Positions 1-6,518 of a stretch of 10,673 nucleotides of DNA are shown piece after piece. Numbering within the stretch: the stretch's first letter is position 1; each line of letters opens with the position of its first letter. The position numbers and the translations under genes are program-made. The DNA is from JBDRGX01 sp043817485 [NCBI: bacterium]. GTDB taxonomy: Bacteria; JBDRGX01. The notes beneath the pieces were generated by a model that ran no database searches, was not told the origin of the DNA, and saw nothing but the letters and a program-made list of their open reading frames with translations. The stretch covers positions 1 to 10,673 of the forward strand of contig JBDRGX010000050.1 in NCBI GenBank assembly GCA_043817485.1. Direction: 5' to 3'.

Positions 1-1
1 A

Positions 2-355
2 GTTTATCTCTTTGATATTAAGACAGCAAAACCTAATGCAGGTGGCTTCAAAGAATTTAAGCGGACACTTTTAGAATGGATTGCTGCAATACTTGCAACA
101 AACCCGACAGAAAATGTTCAATCGCTCATTGCAATTCCTTACAATCCTTATGAACCACAGCCCTACAATCGCTGGACAATGCGAGGGATGTTAGACCTTG
201 ACAATGAATTAAAGGTCGCCAATGAGTTTTGGGACTTTATTGGTGGCTCTGGTGCATATCTTGACTTGCTGGACATCTTTGAGAGGATTGGGATTGAATT
301 ACGCCCAGAGATTGACCAATATTTTGCACGATATAACAAACTCAATGCAAAATAA
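2..355 (+). CDS. TdeIII-family type II restriction endonuclease, C-terminal part
   Basis: The reading frame is open from the first complete codon (base 2) to TAA at 353-355, giving 117 residues of a protein that starts left of the window. I recognise the C-terminal region of the TdeIII/MjaII family of type II restriction enzymes: a D-I-K motif near the start (LFDIKTAKPN, residues 3-12), then FKEFKRTLLEW (17-27), IAIPYNPYEP and RWTMRGMLDLD. The D-I-K would be the (D/E)xK half of a PD-(D/E)xK nuclease site, with the preceding acidic residue outside the window. Known family members cleave GGNCC-type sites; the specificity here is an inference from family only. A partner DNA methyltransferase would be expected further left. 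Base composition is near 40% GC with codons such as CTG, CTC, CGC and GCC, unlike the roughly 24% GC genes that follow, which suggests acquisition by horizontal transfer. The family call rests on remembered similarity, not on a search. Confidence 0.8.
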   Translation, partial: VYLFDIKTAKPNAGGFKEFKRTLLEWIAAILATNPTENVQSLIAIPYNPYEPQPYNRWTMRGMLDLDNELKVANEFWDFIGGSGAYLDLLDIFERIGIELRPEIDQYFARYNKLNAK

Positions 356-415
356 TTTTACTTTTGTTTTATAAAATTAAAATTTATAAAAATAATGAAA
401 AAAATTGATACAAAA

Positions 416-450
416 ACAGTAGGGGCAAACGACCGTTCGCCCCTATCTGT
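416..450. repeat. GC-rich inverted repeat (hairpin) between restriction gene and alaS
   Basis: A near-perfect palindrome stands out from an almost pure A/T intergenic stretch. Bases 420-431 pair with 434-445 with one mismatch (A427/C438), and the stem continues as ACAG 416-419 with CTGT 447-450 around a single bulged T446. The core reads AGGGGC-AAACG against CGTT-CGCCCC. No T-run follows it directly, so a standard intrinsic terminator is not clear, although it could still end or stabilise the upstream transcript. Its composition fits a REP-like dispersed palindromic element better than local sequence; I recall similar AGGGGCGAACG...CGTTCGCCCCT palindromes in many unrelated bacterial genomes. 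It may have arrived with the restriction gene. Confidence 0.65.
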
Positions 451-495
451 AATTATCTTTAAAAGCAATTAAAATATTTTTTAAATTTTTTTCTT

Positions 496-500
496 AGGAG
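496..500 (+). promoter_or_regulatory. Ribosome binding site of alaS
   Basis: AGGAG lies three bases before ATG 504. A stop codon (TAA 501-503) is directly in frame ahead of the ATG, so the start cannot lie further upstream. The spacing is shorter than usual, but the downstream residues match the normal AlaRS N-terminus. Confidence 0.6.
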
Positions 501-503
501 TAA

Positions 504-3116
504 ATGTTGAAAAGTATAGAAGTAAGAAATAAATTTTGTAATTTTTTTAATAAAAAAAATCATAAAATTTTACCAAGTTTTTCATTATTACCTAAAGATG
601 ATCCAAGTTTGCTTTTTATAAATGCTGGAATGGCTCCATTAAAAAATTTCTTTTTAGGAAAATCTTTACCACCATCTAAAAATATTGTCACTATTCAAAA
701 ATGTCTTCGTATTAGTGGAAAACATAATGATTTAGAAAATGTAGGACAAACTCCAAAGCATCATACTTTTTTTGAAATGATGGGCAATTTTTCTTTTGGA
801 GGTTATTTTAAAGAAACTGCTTGTGAATTAGCATGGGAATTTTTAACAAAAGAAATGGAAATTCCACAAGAAAAATTATGGATTGCTATGGTAGAAGAAG
901 ATGATGAAGTTTTTAAAATTTGGCATCATAAAATAGGAATTCCACAAGAAAGAATTAAAAAATATCCTTTAAAAGATCTTTTTTGGGAAATGGGAGAAAT
1001 AGGTCCTTGTGGTTCTTGTACAGAAATTCATTATGATTATGAAATAAAATGTAAATATAAAAATATTGATTGTGGGCCTTTATGTGATTGTGGTCGGTTT
1101 TTAGAAATATGGAATATAGTTTTTCAAGAAAAAGAAAAAACACTAAATGGTCAATTAATTTCTTTACCTCAAAAAAATATTGATACTGGAATGGGATTTG
1201 AGCGATTATGTGCTCTTGTTCAAAACTGTAATTCTAATTTTGAAATTGATATTATAAAACCACTTATTATACAAGTTGCTGAAATGAGTAAATTAAATTA
1301 TGGAGAAAATAATACTTCTAACATTGCAATGAGAGTTATTGTTGATCATATTAGAACTTTGGTTTTTGCTATTGCTGATGGAATTTATCCAGCCAATATA
1401 GGACAGGGTTATGTTTTAAGAAAACTTTTACGAAGAGCAGTTAAATATGGAAAACATCTTAATTTAGATAAATCATTTTTATATCTTTTAGTCCCTTCTG
1501 TAATAGAATTGATGAAAAATCCATATGATCAATTAATACAAGCAAAAAAAGAAATTGTTGAAGTTATTTTAAGAGAAGAAGAAAATTTTGAAAAAACTTT
1601 AAGCAAAGGTAAAGAATTATTTGAAAAATATAAATCAGGTGATGCAATTTTTGGAAAAGAAATTTATTATTATTATGATACTTTAGGTATTCCTATGGAT
1701 TTAATGGAAGAAATAGCCATAGAAAAAAGTTTGAAATTAGATAAAGAAGATTTTAGTAAAATAATTGCTGAACAAAAAAATCTTTCGAGAAATATTACAA
1801 AAAATATTCAAACAAAAATAGAAGAATTAGATCCAAAAATTAAAAATTTAGAAAAAAGTGTTTTTAAAGGTTATGAATTAGATGAAATTGAAACAGAAGT
1901 AATTGCTATATTGAAAAAAAATACATTAGTAGAAGAAATTTGTGATAATGAAAAAATAGGTATTATTCTTAAAGAAACACCTTTTTATGCTGAAGAAGGT
2001 GGACAAATAAGTGATAAAGGGATAATTGAAGGAAATTTTGGAAAAGTAGAAGTAGAAGAAGTAAAAGAAATTTTTCCAGATATTTTTTCTTGTTTTGGAA
2101 AAGTAATTGGAAAAATAAAATCGGGCGAAAAAGTAAAAGCAAAAATAGACACATGCCATAGACATGAAATTTCTGCTAATCATACAACAACACATATTCT
2201 TCATAGTATTTTAAAAACGGTTTTAGGAGATCATGTTCGTCAAGCTGGTTCTTTAGTAACAGAAAATAAATTACGGTTTGATTTTACTCATTTTGAAGCA
2301 ATAGATAAAAAAAATCTTTTTAAAATTGAAGAATTAGTAAATGAAGAAATAAAAAAAAATACAAAAGTAGAAATATTAGAAATGTCTTTTACTCAAGCTA
2401 AAGAACAGGGCTCTATTGCTTTATTTGAAAAAAAATATAAAGATTTTGTAAGAGTAGTTAAAATAGGTTCTTTAAGCATGGAACTTTGTGGAGGCACACA
2501 TTTAAAAAATACACAAGAAATAGGTTTATTTAAAATAGTTCAAGAAACAAATATAGCTGCTGGAATAAGAAGAATAGAAGCTTTAACTGGAAAATTAGCT
2601 TATAAATGTTTTAGAGAAAAAGAAGAAAAATTATCTTTTTTATTAGAAGAATTAGAAATACAAGAAAATAATTTATTTTTGCATATTAAAAAATTAAAAG
2701 AAGAACATAAAAACTTAATTAAAGAAAATAATTCTTTGAAAAATAAATTATTGCTTTATTCTATTCAAGAATTATTAGATAAAATTCAAACAATAAATGG
2801 AATAAAAGTTTTAAGTATAAGAAAAGATTTAGATAATGTTTCAATGAAATTTTTAATTGATAAATTAATGAATGAAATAAAAGACGGAATAATAGTATTA
2901 GGCTCTATCTATGAAAATAAAATAAATTTAATGGTTAAAGTAAGTTTAAATTTAAGCGAAAAAATATCAGCAAATGAACTTATTAAAAAAATAGCATTTA
3001 TTTTCGAATCTAAAGGTGGTGGAAATTCAATTTTTGCTCAAGCAGGTGGTGGAAATTTATACAAATTAGATGATGCTTTAAATTCTGTTCAAGAAATTAT
3101 TAAAACAAGTTTTTAA
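504..3116 (+). CDS. alaS: Alanine--tRNA ligase (AlaRS)
   Basis: Charges tRNA-Ala with alanine and clears mischarged Ser/Gly; cytoplasmic. All parts of a full-length bacterial AlaRS are present (870 residues, normal size). The class II catalytic domain spans about residues 1-240, with motif 2 region RISGKHNDLENVG (69-81) and motif 3 GMGFER (229-234). The helical tRNA-recognition region runs from about 250 to 460. The editing domain (about 470-700) has the metal-binding HxxxH (H560, H564) and CGGTH (C662, H666). A coiled-coil-like Glu/Lys/Leu-rich helix (about 702-752) leads to the C-Ala/DHHA1-type domain, which ends with AQAGGGN (845-851). A cysteine cluster (C183, C190, C194, C196) lies before RFLEIWN in the catalytic domain; other bacterial AlaRS have a Cys-rich insertion here that may bind zinc. 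Codon use is extremely A/T-biased, like the later genes. The downstream gene begins 44 bases after the stop, suggesting one transcript. Confidence 0.98.
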   Translation: MLKSIEVRNKFCNFFNKKNHKILPSFSLLPKDDPSLLFINAGMAPLKNFFLGKSLPPSKNIVTIQKCLRISGKHNDLENVGQTPKHHTFFEMMGNFSFGGYFKETACELAWEFLTKEMEIPQEKLWIAMVEEDDEVFKIWHHKIGIPQERIKKYPLKDLFWEMGEIGPCGSCTEIHYDYEIKCKYKNIDCGPLCDCGRFLEIWNIVFQEKEKTLNGQLISLPQKNIDTGMGFERLCALVQNCNSNFEIDIIKPLIIQVAEMSKLNYGENNTSNIAMRVIVDHIRTLVFAIADGIYPANIGQGYVLRKLLRRAVKYGKHLNLDKSFLYLLVPSVIELMKNPYDQLIQAKKEIVEVILREEENFEKTLSKGKELFEKYKSGDAIFGKEIYYYYDTLGIPMDLMEEIAIEKSLKLDKEDFSKIIAEQKNLSRNITKNIQTKIEELDPKIKNLEKSVFKGYELDEIETEVIAILKKNTLVEEICDNEKIGIILKETPFYAEEGGQISDKGIIEGNFGKVEVEEVKEIFPDIFSCFGKVIGKIKSGEKVKAKIDTCHRHEISANHTTTHILHSILKTVLGDHVRQAGSLVTENKLRFDFTHFEAIDKKNLFKIEELVNEEIKKNTKVEILEMSFTQAKEQGSIALFEKKYKDFVRVVKIGSLSMELCGGTHLKNTQEIGLFKIVQETNIAAGIRRIEALTGKLAYKCFREKEEKLSFLLEELEIQENNLFLHIKKLKEEHKNLIKENNSLKNKLLLYSIQELLDKIQTINGIKVLSIRKDLDNVSMKFLIDKLMNEIKDGIIVLGSIYENKINLMVKVSLNLSEKISANELIKKIAFIFESKGGGNSIFAQAGGGNLYKLDDALNSVQEIIKTSF

Positions 3117-3160
3117 ATTAATTAATAAATTTTAAATAATAGGAATTTACAAAAAAAATT

Positions 3161-4204
3161 GTGAAAAAAATAATTTATATTATTATATTTTTTTTTATTT
3201 CTATTTCTTTTACTTATCATTATTATCTAAATTTTTCTCGAAAAGCCTTTTTTGCACAAAAATTTATTGATAATAATTTAATCAAATCAAACATATATCC
3301 GAAAGATATTATCGAAGAAAAAATTTTATTTAAAAAACAAAATTTTAGTAAATGGCCTTGTAAATACAAAAAAATTGCTATTCCTAAATTTTCATCATTT
3401 CAAATTTATCAAAAAAATATTTTTCTTATTTCTAAAAAAATAAATGCTAAAATTACAAGTTGTGAAAAAGAAAATTCTTGCAATATTAGTATAAAATTAA
3501 ATGACAAAAATATTTATTTTTTAACTTTAATTAAAAAACCATCTTTAGTTTTAATTATTGATGATTTTGGATATGGGAAAAAAATAGCTCAAAAATTTCT
3601 AAATTTAAAAAATATTGGTTTAACTTTTTCTATTTTACCACACCTACCTTATTCTTTACAAATAGCACAAATAGCTCAAAAAAATGGATTTGAAATAATA
3701 TTGCATCTTCCAATGGAGCCCTGTGAAAAACACTTAAAAAAAATAATGGAAAAACAAACAATAATGAATTATATGCAAAAAGAAGAAATTGAAAAAATAG
3801 TACAAAAAGGAATAAAAAGCATGCCAGAAATAAAAGGTGTAAACCAACATATGGGTTCAAAAATTATACAAAATAAAAAAATTATGGAAATTATATTAAC
3901 AGAATTAAAAAAAGAAAATTTATATTTTATTGATAGTTTAACTAATTCCAAATCTGTAGTTAAAATGCTTGCAAAAGAAATTGGAATACAAATAAATACA
4001 AATAATTTATTTATAGATAATAAAAAAGATATTGTTTGTATTAAAGAAATGCTTAATAAATTAGTTTTGAGAAGTTTGAAAAAAGGAGAAGTAATTGGAA
4101 TTGGACATGTCAACGAAATAACTTTTCAAGCAATTAAAGAAAGTATTCCATTGTTTAAAAATAAAGATGTTTGGTTATTTTATGCTTCACAACTGGTAAA
4201 ATAA
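3161..4204 (+). CDS. YibQ-type divergent polysaccharide deacetylase family protein
   Basis: A 347-residue protein with an N-terminal lysine-flanked hydrophobic segment (about residues 4-22), probably a signal anchor or signal peptide, so it should act in the periplasm. After a poorly conserved region of about 100 residues comes the YibQ/divergent polysaccharide deacetylase fold (Pfam family 'polysaccharide deacetylase 2', formerly DUF610). Its hallmarks are LIIDDFGYG (131-139), TFSILP (155-160), HLPMEP (182-187), GVNQHMGS (226-233), FIDS (256-259) and IGIGHV (312-317). The paired aspartates and the histidines occupy the positions of the NodB-type metal site. Substrate is unknown; family members are linked to the cell envelope but are mostly uncharacterised. 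The GTG start is chosen because an in-frame TAG at 3140-3142 closes the frame upstream and no ATG occurs until well into the domain. Shine-Dalgarno pairing is poor (AGGAA at 3141-3145, too far away). Three cysteines (C67, C101, C107) in the N-terminal part could form a disulfide if exported. Confidence 0.85.
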   Translation: MKKIIYIIIFFFISISFTYHYYLNFSRKAFFAQKFIDNNLIKSNIYPKDIIEEKILFKKQNFSKWPCKYKKIAIPKFSSFQIYQKNIFLISKKINAKITSCEKENSCNISIKLNDKNIYFLTLIKKPSLVLIIDDFGYGKKIAQKFLNLKNIGLTFSILPHLPYSLQIAQIAQKNGFEIILHLPMEPCEKHLKKIMEKQTIMNYMQKEEIEKIVQKGIKSMPEIKGVNQHMGSKIIQNKKIMEIILTELKKENLYFIDSLTNSKSVVKMLAKEIGIQINTNNLFIDNKKDIVCIKEMLNKLVLRSLKKGEVIGIGHVNEITFQAIKESIPLFKNKDVWLFYASQLVK

Positions 4205-4205
4205 T

Positions 4206-5570
4206 TTATTTTCCAATACAAAAATTAGAAAATATGTGATTAAGAATATCTTCTGTAGAAGTTTCCCCAATAATATTTCCTAATTCATTTAAAGATTCTT
4301 TTAATTCTAAAGAAATAATTTCTATTCCTTGATTTTTTTCAATTAAAAGAAAAGCAGATTTTAAATGATAAATTGTTTTTTCTAAAGCACATTTATGTCT
4401 TAAATTCGTAATCATTACTTCTTCTAAATTAAAATTTTCAGATAAAAATTGCTTTACAATTAAATCTTCTAAATCATCCATTCCTTGACAAGTCAAAGCA
4501 GAAATTTTTACAATCATTTCATTTTTAAAATAATCTGTATCAAGCATTGTAGATAAATCTATTTTGTTAATAACAATAATTCTTTTTTTATCTATTATTT
4601 TTTGAAAAATATTTTTATCCTCATCATTAAATAATTGAGAATTATCTAAAACAACTAAAATTAAATCTGCTTCATTTATTGATTTGTAAGTTCTTTCTAC
4701 CCCTTTTTGTTCAATTATAGAATTAGATTCTCTTATTCCAGCTGTATCAACTAAAGTAATCGGAATACCTTTAATATTTAAACTTTCTTCAATAGTATCT
4801 CTTGTAGTGCCAGGATATTCTGAAACAATGGCTCTATCTTTTTTTAACAAAGAATTTAAAATACTTGATTTTCCTACATTGGGCTGTCCAATAATAGAAA
4901 TTTTTAATCCTTCTTGAAATAATTTTCCTTGTTCAAAAGTTTTTGATAAAAGTTTGCATTTATTTTTTACTTTTTGAATTTTTTCTTGAATTTGATAAGC
5001 AGAAAGAAAATCAATATCTTCCTCAGAAAAATCAATACTTACTTCAATTAAAGCAAGTATTTCTATAATTTCATTTTTTATTTCATTTATTTTTTGAGAT
5101 AAACTGCCTTCTAATTGTTTTAAAGCTATTTTTAAAGAAATTTCTGTTTTTGCTTTTATTAATGATAATATTGCTTCTGCTTGAGAAAGATCTATTCTTC
5201 CATTTAAAAATGCTCTTTTAGTAAATTCACCTGGTTCTGCTATACGAGCATTATTTTGAAGAACTTCTTTTAAAACTAATTGACTACAAATAATACCACC
5301 ATGACAATGAATTTCAACAATATCTTCTTTAGTATATGTTTTTGGTGATTTCATTATTAAAACTAAAACTTCATCAATAAGTTTTTGAGTAGTAGATGAA
5401 ATGATGTGTCCATAATGAATAGAATGAGATTCTTTTGAAAAAAAATTACCTTTTTTCTTTTTAAATATTTTTTTAAGAATAGGAATAGATAAACTACCAC
5501 TTATCTTAACAATACTAATACCACCTTGACCTATAGGTGTAGAAATAGCAACAATTGTATCATTAAACAT
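4206..5570 (-). CDS. mnmE: tRNA uridine-5-carboxymethylaminomethyl(34) modification GTPase MnmE
   Basis: MnmE works with MnmG (GidA) to install the 5-(carboxymethyl)aminomethyl group on the wobble uridine of certain tRNAs; cytoplasmic. The 454 residues match the usual length. The N-terminal tetrahydrofolate-binding domain starts with TIVAISTPIGQGGISIV (5-21) and contains EIHCHGG (86-92) and EPGEFTKRAFLNGRIDLSQ (112-130). The central helical domain is interrupted by the G domain: P-loop GQPNVGKS (228-235), TTRD (255-258), DTAG (275-278) and NKID (335-338). The protein ends in FCIGK with the conserved C-terminal cysteine C451. The ATG at 5570 is the only reasonable start, because an in-frame stop lies at 5592-5594; no clear Shine-Dalgarno site precedes it. 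Its stop codon is one base from that of the plus-strand deacetylase-like gene, so the two transcripts must run into each other. A 78-bp gap separates it from the PorV-like gene upstream on the same strand; whether it shares that transcript is unclear. Confidence 0.97.
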   Translation of the reverse strand: MFNDTIVAISTPIGQGGISIVKISGSLSIPILKKIFKKKKGNFFSKESHSIHYGHIISSTTQKLIDEVLVLIMKSPKTYTKEDIVEIHCHGGIICSQLVLKEVLQNNARIAEPGEFTKRAFLNGRIDLSQAEAILSLIKAKTEISLKIALKQLEGSLSQKINEIKNEIIEILALIEVSIDFSEEDIDFLSAYQIQEKIQKVKNKCKLLSKTFEQGKLFQEGLKISIIGQPNVGKSSILNSLLKKDRAIVSEYPGTTRDTIEESLNIKGIPITLVDTAGIRESNSIIEQKGVERTYKSINEADLILVVLDNSQLFNDEDKNIFQKIIDKKRIIVINKIDLSTMLDTDYFKNEMIVKISALTCQGMDDLEDLIVKQFLSENFNLEEVMITNLRHKCALEKTIYHLKSAFLLIEKNQGIEIISLELKESLNELGNIIGETSTEDILNHIFSNFCIGK

Positions 5571-5648
5571 AAAATATAATCTTTTTTTTATTTAAATAAT
5601 TCATTATTATTTTGTAATTTTGTATATGAAAAAATAAATTTTTATAAT

Positions 5649-6500
5649 TTATTTTCCCCCCCAAATTATACTTAAAGAAATTACATGAGGAGCTTCATTT
5701 ATTTTAGAAGATAAATAAGCATAATCAATTTTATATTGATTATATTGAATACCTACTCCTACGCAAGGATTATTTTTTTCCATACCTGCTCTTAAAGCAA
5801 ATATTTTAATTATTTGATATTCTACTCCAAAATTTAAAAAAACATTAAGTTTTTTGTCTTCTACTTCTGATTTAGTTACCACATCTAAAGAACATTTTAA
5901 TTTATTTTCTAAAAATCTAATTGCAGTTCCTATTCTATAAGAACATGGAGCTATTTCATTTTTTACATCACTACTAATATTTTTTCCTACCATTCCTATA
6001 GAAAAATTTTCATAAGGAAAAAATAAAAATCCTAAATCAAGTCCTAATCCAGCACCTCCGCCAATTTTAGAATTAATTGAAAATCGTTTTACATTTAATC
6101 CTAAAAAGAAAGCATCTGTTATTTTTAGTCCATATCCTAAAGAAAAAACATCATCTATCATTTTGCTTTTTTCTTCTTCTCGTCCTTGTTTAAGAGTACC
6201 AGTAACATTTGACCATGAAAGTCCAATTGCACTATTTTTCAAAGGATGAACATGTGCAAAATAATTAAAATTATAACCTAAATCAGAAAATTTATACATG
6301 CCAATTGTTTCGTCTTTTTTCACTTGAGGAAGTCCAGCTGCATTCCAATAACAAGCATTAACATCATCAACTAAAGCAGTAAAAGCACTTCCCATTCCTT
6401 GTGGTCTTGCTCCTAATTGCCAATCAATAGATGTTCCAAAAAGAAAAGAATTAACAGTTAAAACCAATATAATTAATATCATTTTTTTCAAAATAAACAT
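5649..6500 (-). CDS. PorV/PorQ-family outer-membrane beta-barrel protein
   Basis: A 283-residue protein with a typical signal peptide (MFILKK, then a hydrophobic core to about residue 20, and likely cleavage near 22-25). The start of the mature part has the family signature GARPQGMGSAFTALVDD (30-46) followed by YWNAAGL (51-57), where the usual NPAGL has alanine instead of proline. The remainder is rich in alternating, glycine-containing beta strands (for example GLSWSNVTGT, GGGAGLGLDLGFLFF, GVGIQYNQYKIDYAYL), as expected of a FadL-related barrel of the PorV/PorQ/UPF0164 group. PorV is the outer-membrane shuttle of the type IX secretion system and binds cargo C-terminal domains; this protein is shorter than classical PorV, so the exact role is inferred. 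It starts 18 bp after the giant surface protein gene stops, with a strong ribosome site in between, so the two form an operon. The barrel may help export or anchor that protein. ATG 6500 is preferred over Met7 (6482) because of the ribosome site. Confidence 0.8.
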   Translation of the reverse strand: MFILKKMILIILVLTVNSFLFGTSIDWQLGARPQGMGSAFTALVDDVNACYWNAAGLPQVKKDETIGMYKFSDLGYNFNYFAHVHPLKNSAIGLSWSNVTGTLKQGREEEKSKMIDDVFSLGYGLKITDAFFLGLNVKRFSINSKIGGGAGLGLDLGFLFFPYENFSIGMVGKNISSDVKNEIAPCSYRIGTAIRFLENKLKCSLDVVTKSEVEDKKLNVFLNFGVEYQIIKIFALRAGMEKNNPCVGVGIQYNQYKIDYAYLSSKINEAPHVISLSIIWGGK

Positions 6501-6505
6501 TTTAA

Positions 6506-6511
6506 CCTCCC
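6506..6511 (-). promoter_or_regulatory. Strong Shine-Dalgarno site of the PorV-like gene
   Basis: On the minus strand GGGAGG lies five bases ahead of ATG 6500, in the 18-bp space after the stop of the surface protein gene. It is the best ribosome site in the window and fixes the start at 6500 rather than at Met7. Confidence 0.8.
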
Positions 6512-6518
6512 TATTATT

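Noticed and set aside
163-345. Minus-strand 60-codon open frame opposite the restriction endonuclease tail
   Set aside because: It is antisense to a recognisable protein family and encodes nothing recognisable.
367-391. Inverted repeat TTTTATAAA / TTTATAAAA just after the restriction gene stop
   Set aside because: A nine-pair all-A/T stem with a seven-base loop is weak, and such matches are common by chance in this composition. It is not firm enough to call a terminator.
1926-2204. Phe/Tyr-rich minus-strand frames opposite alaS, with similar ones at 955-1143 and 3630-4113
   Set aside because: They are the mirror of Lys/Glu-rich coding sequence in well-identified genes; the hydrophobic look follows from reverse-complementing AAA/GAA codons.
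5571-5648. Possible promoter or terminator between the PorV-like gene and mnmE
   Set aside because: The gap is almost pure A/T, so -10-like hexamers occur everywhere; no convincing -35/-10 pair or GC stem was seen.
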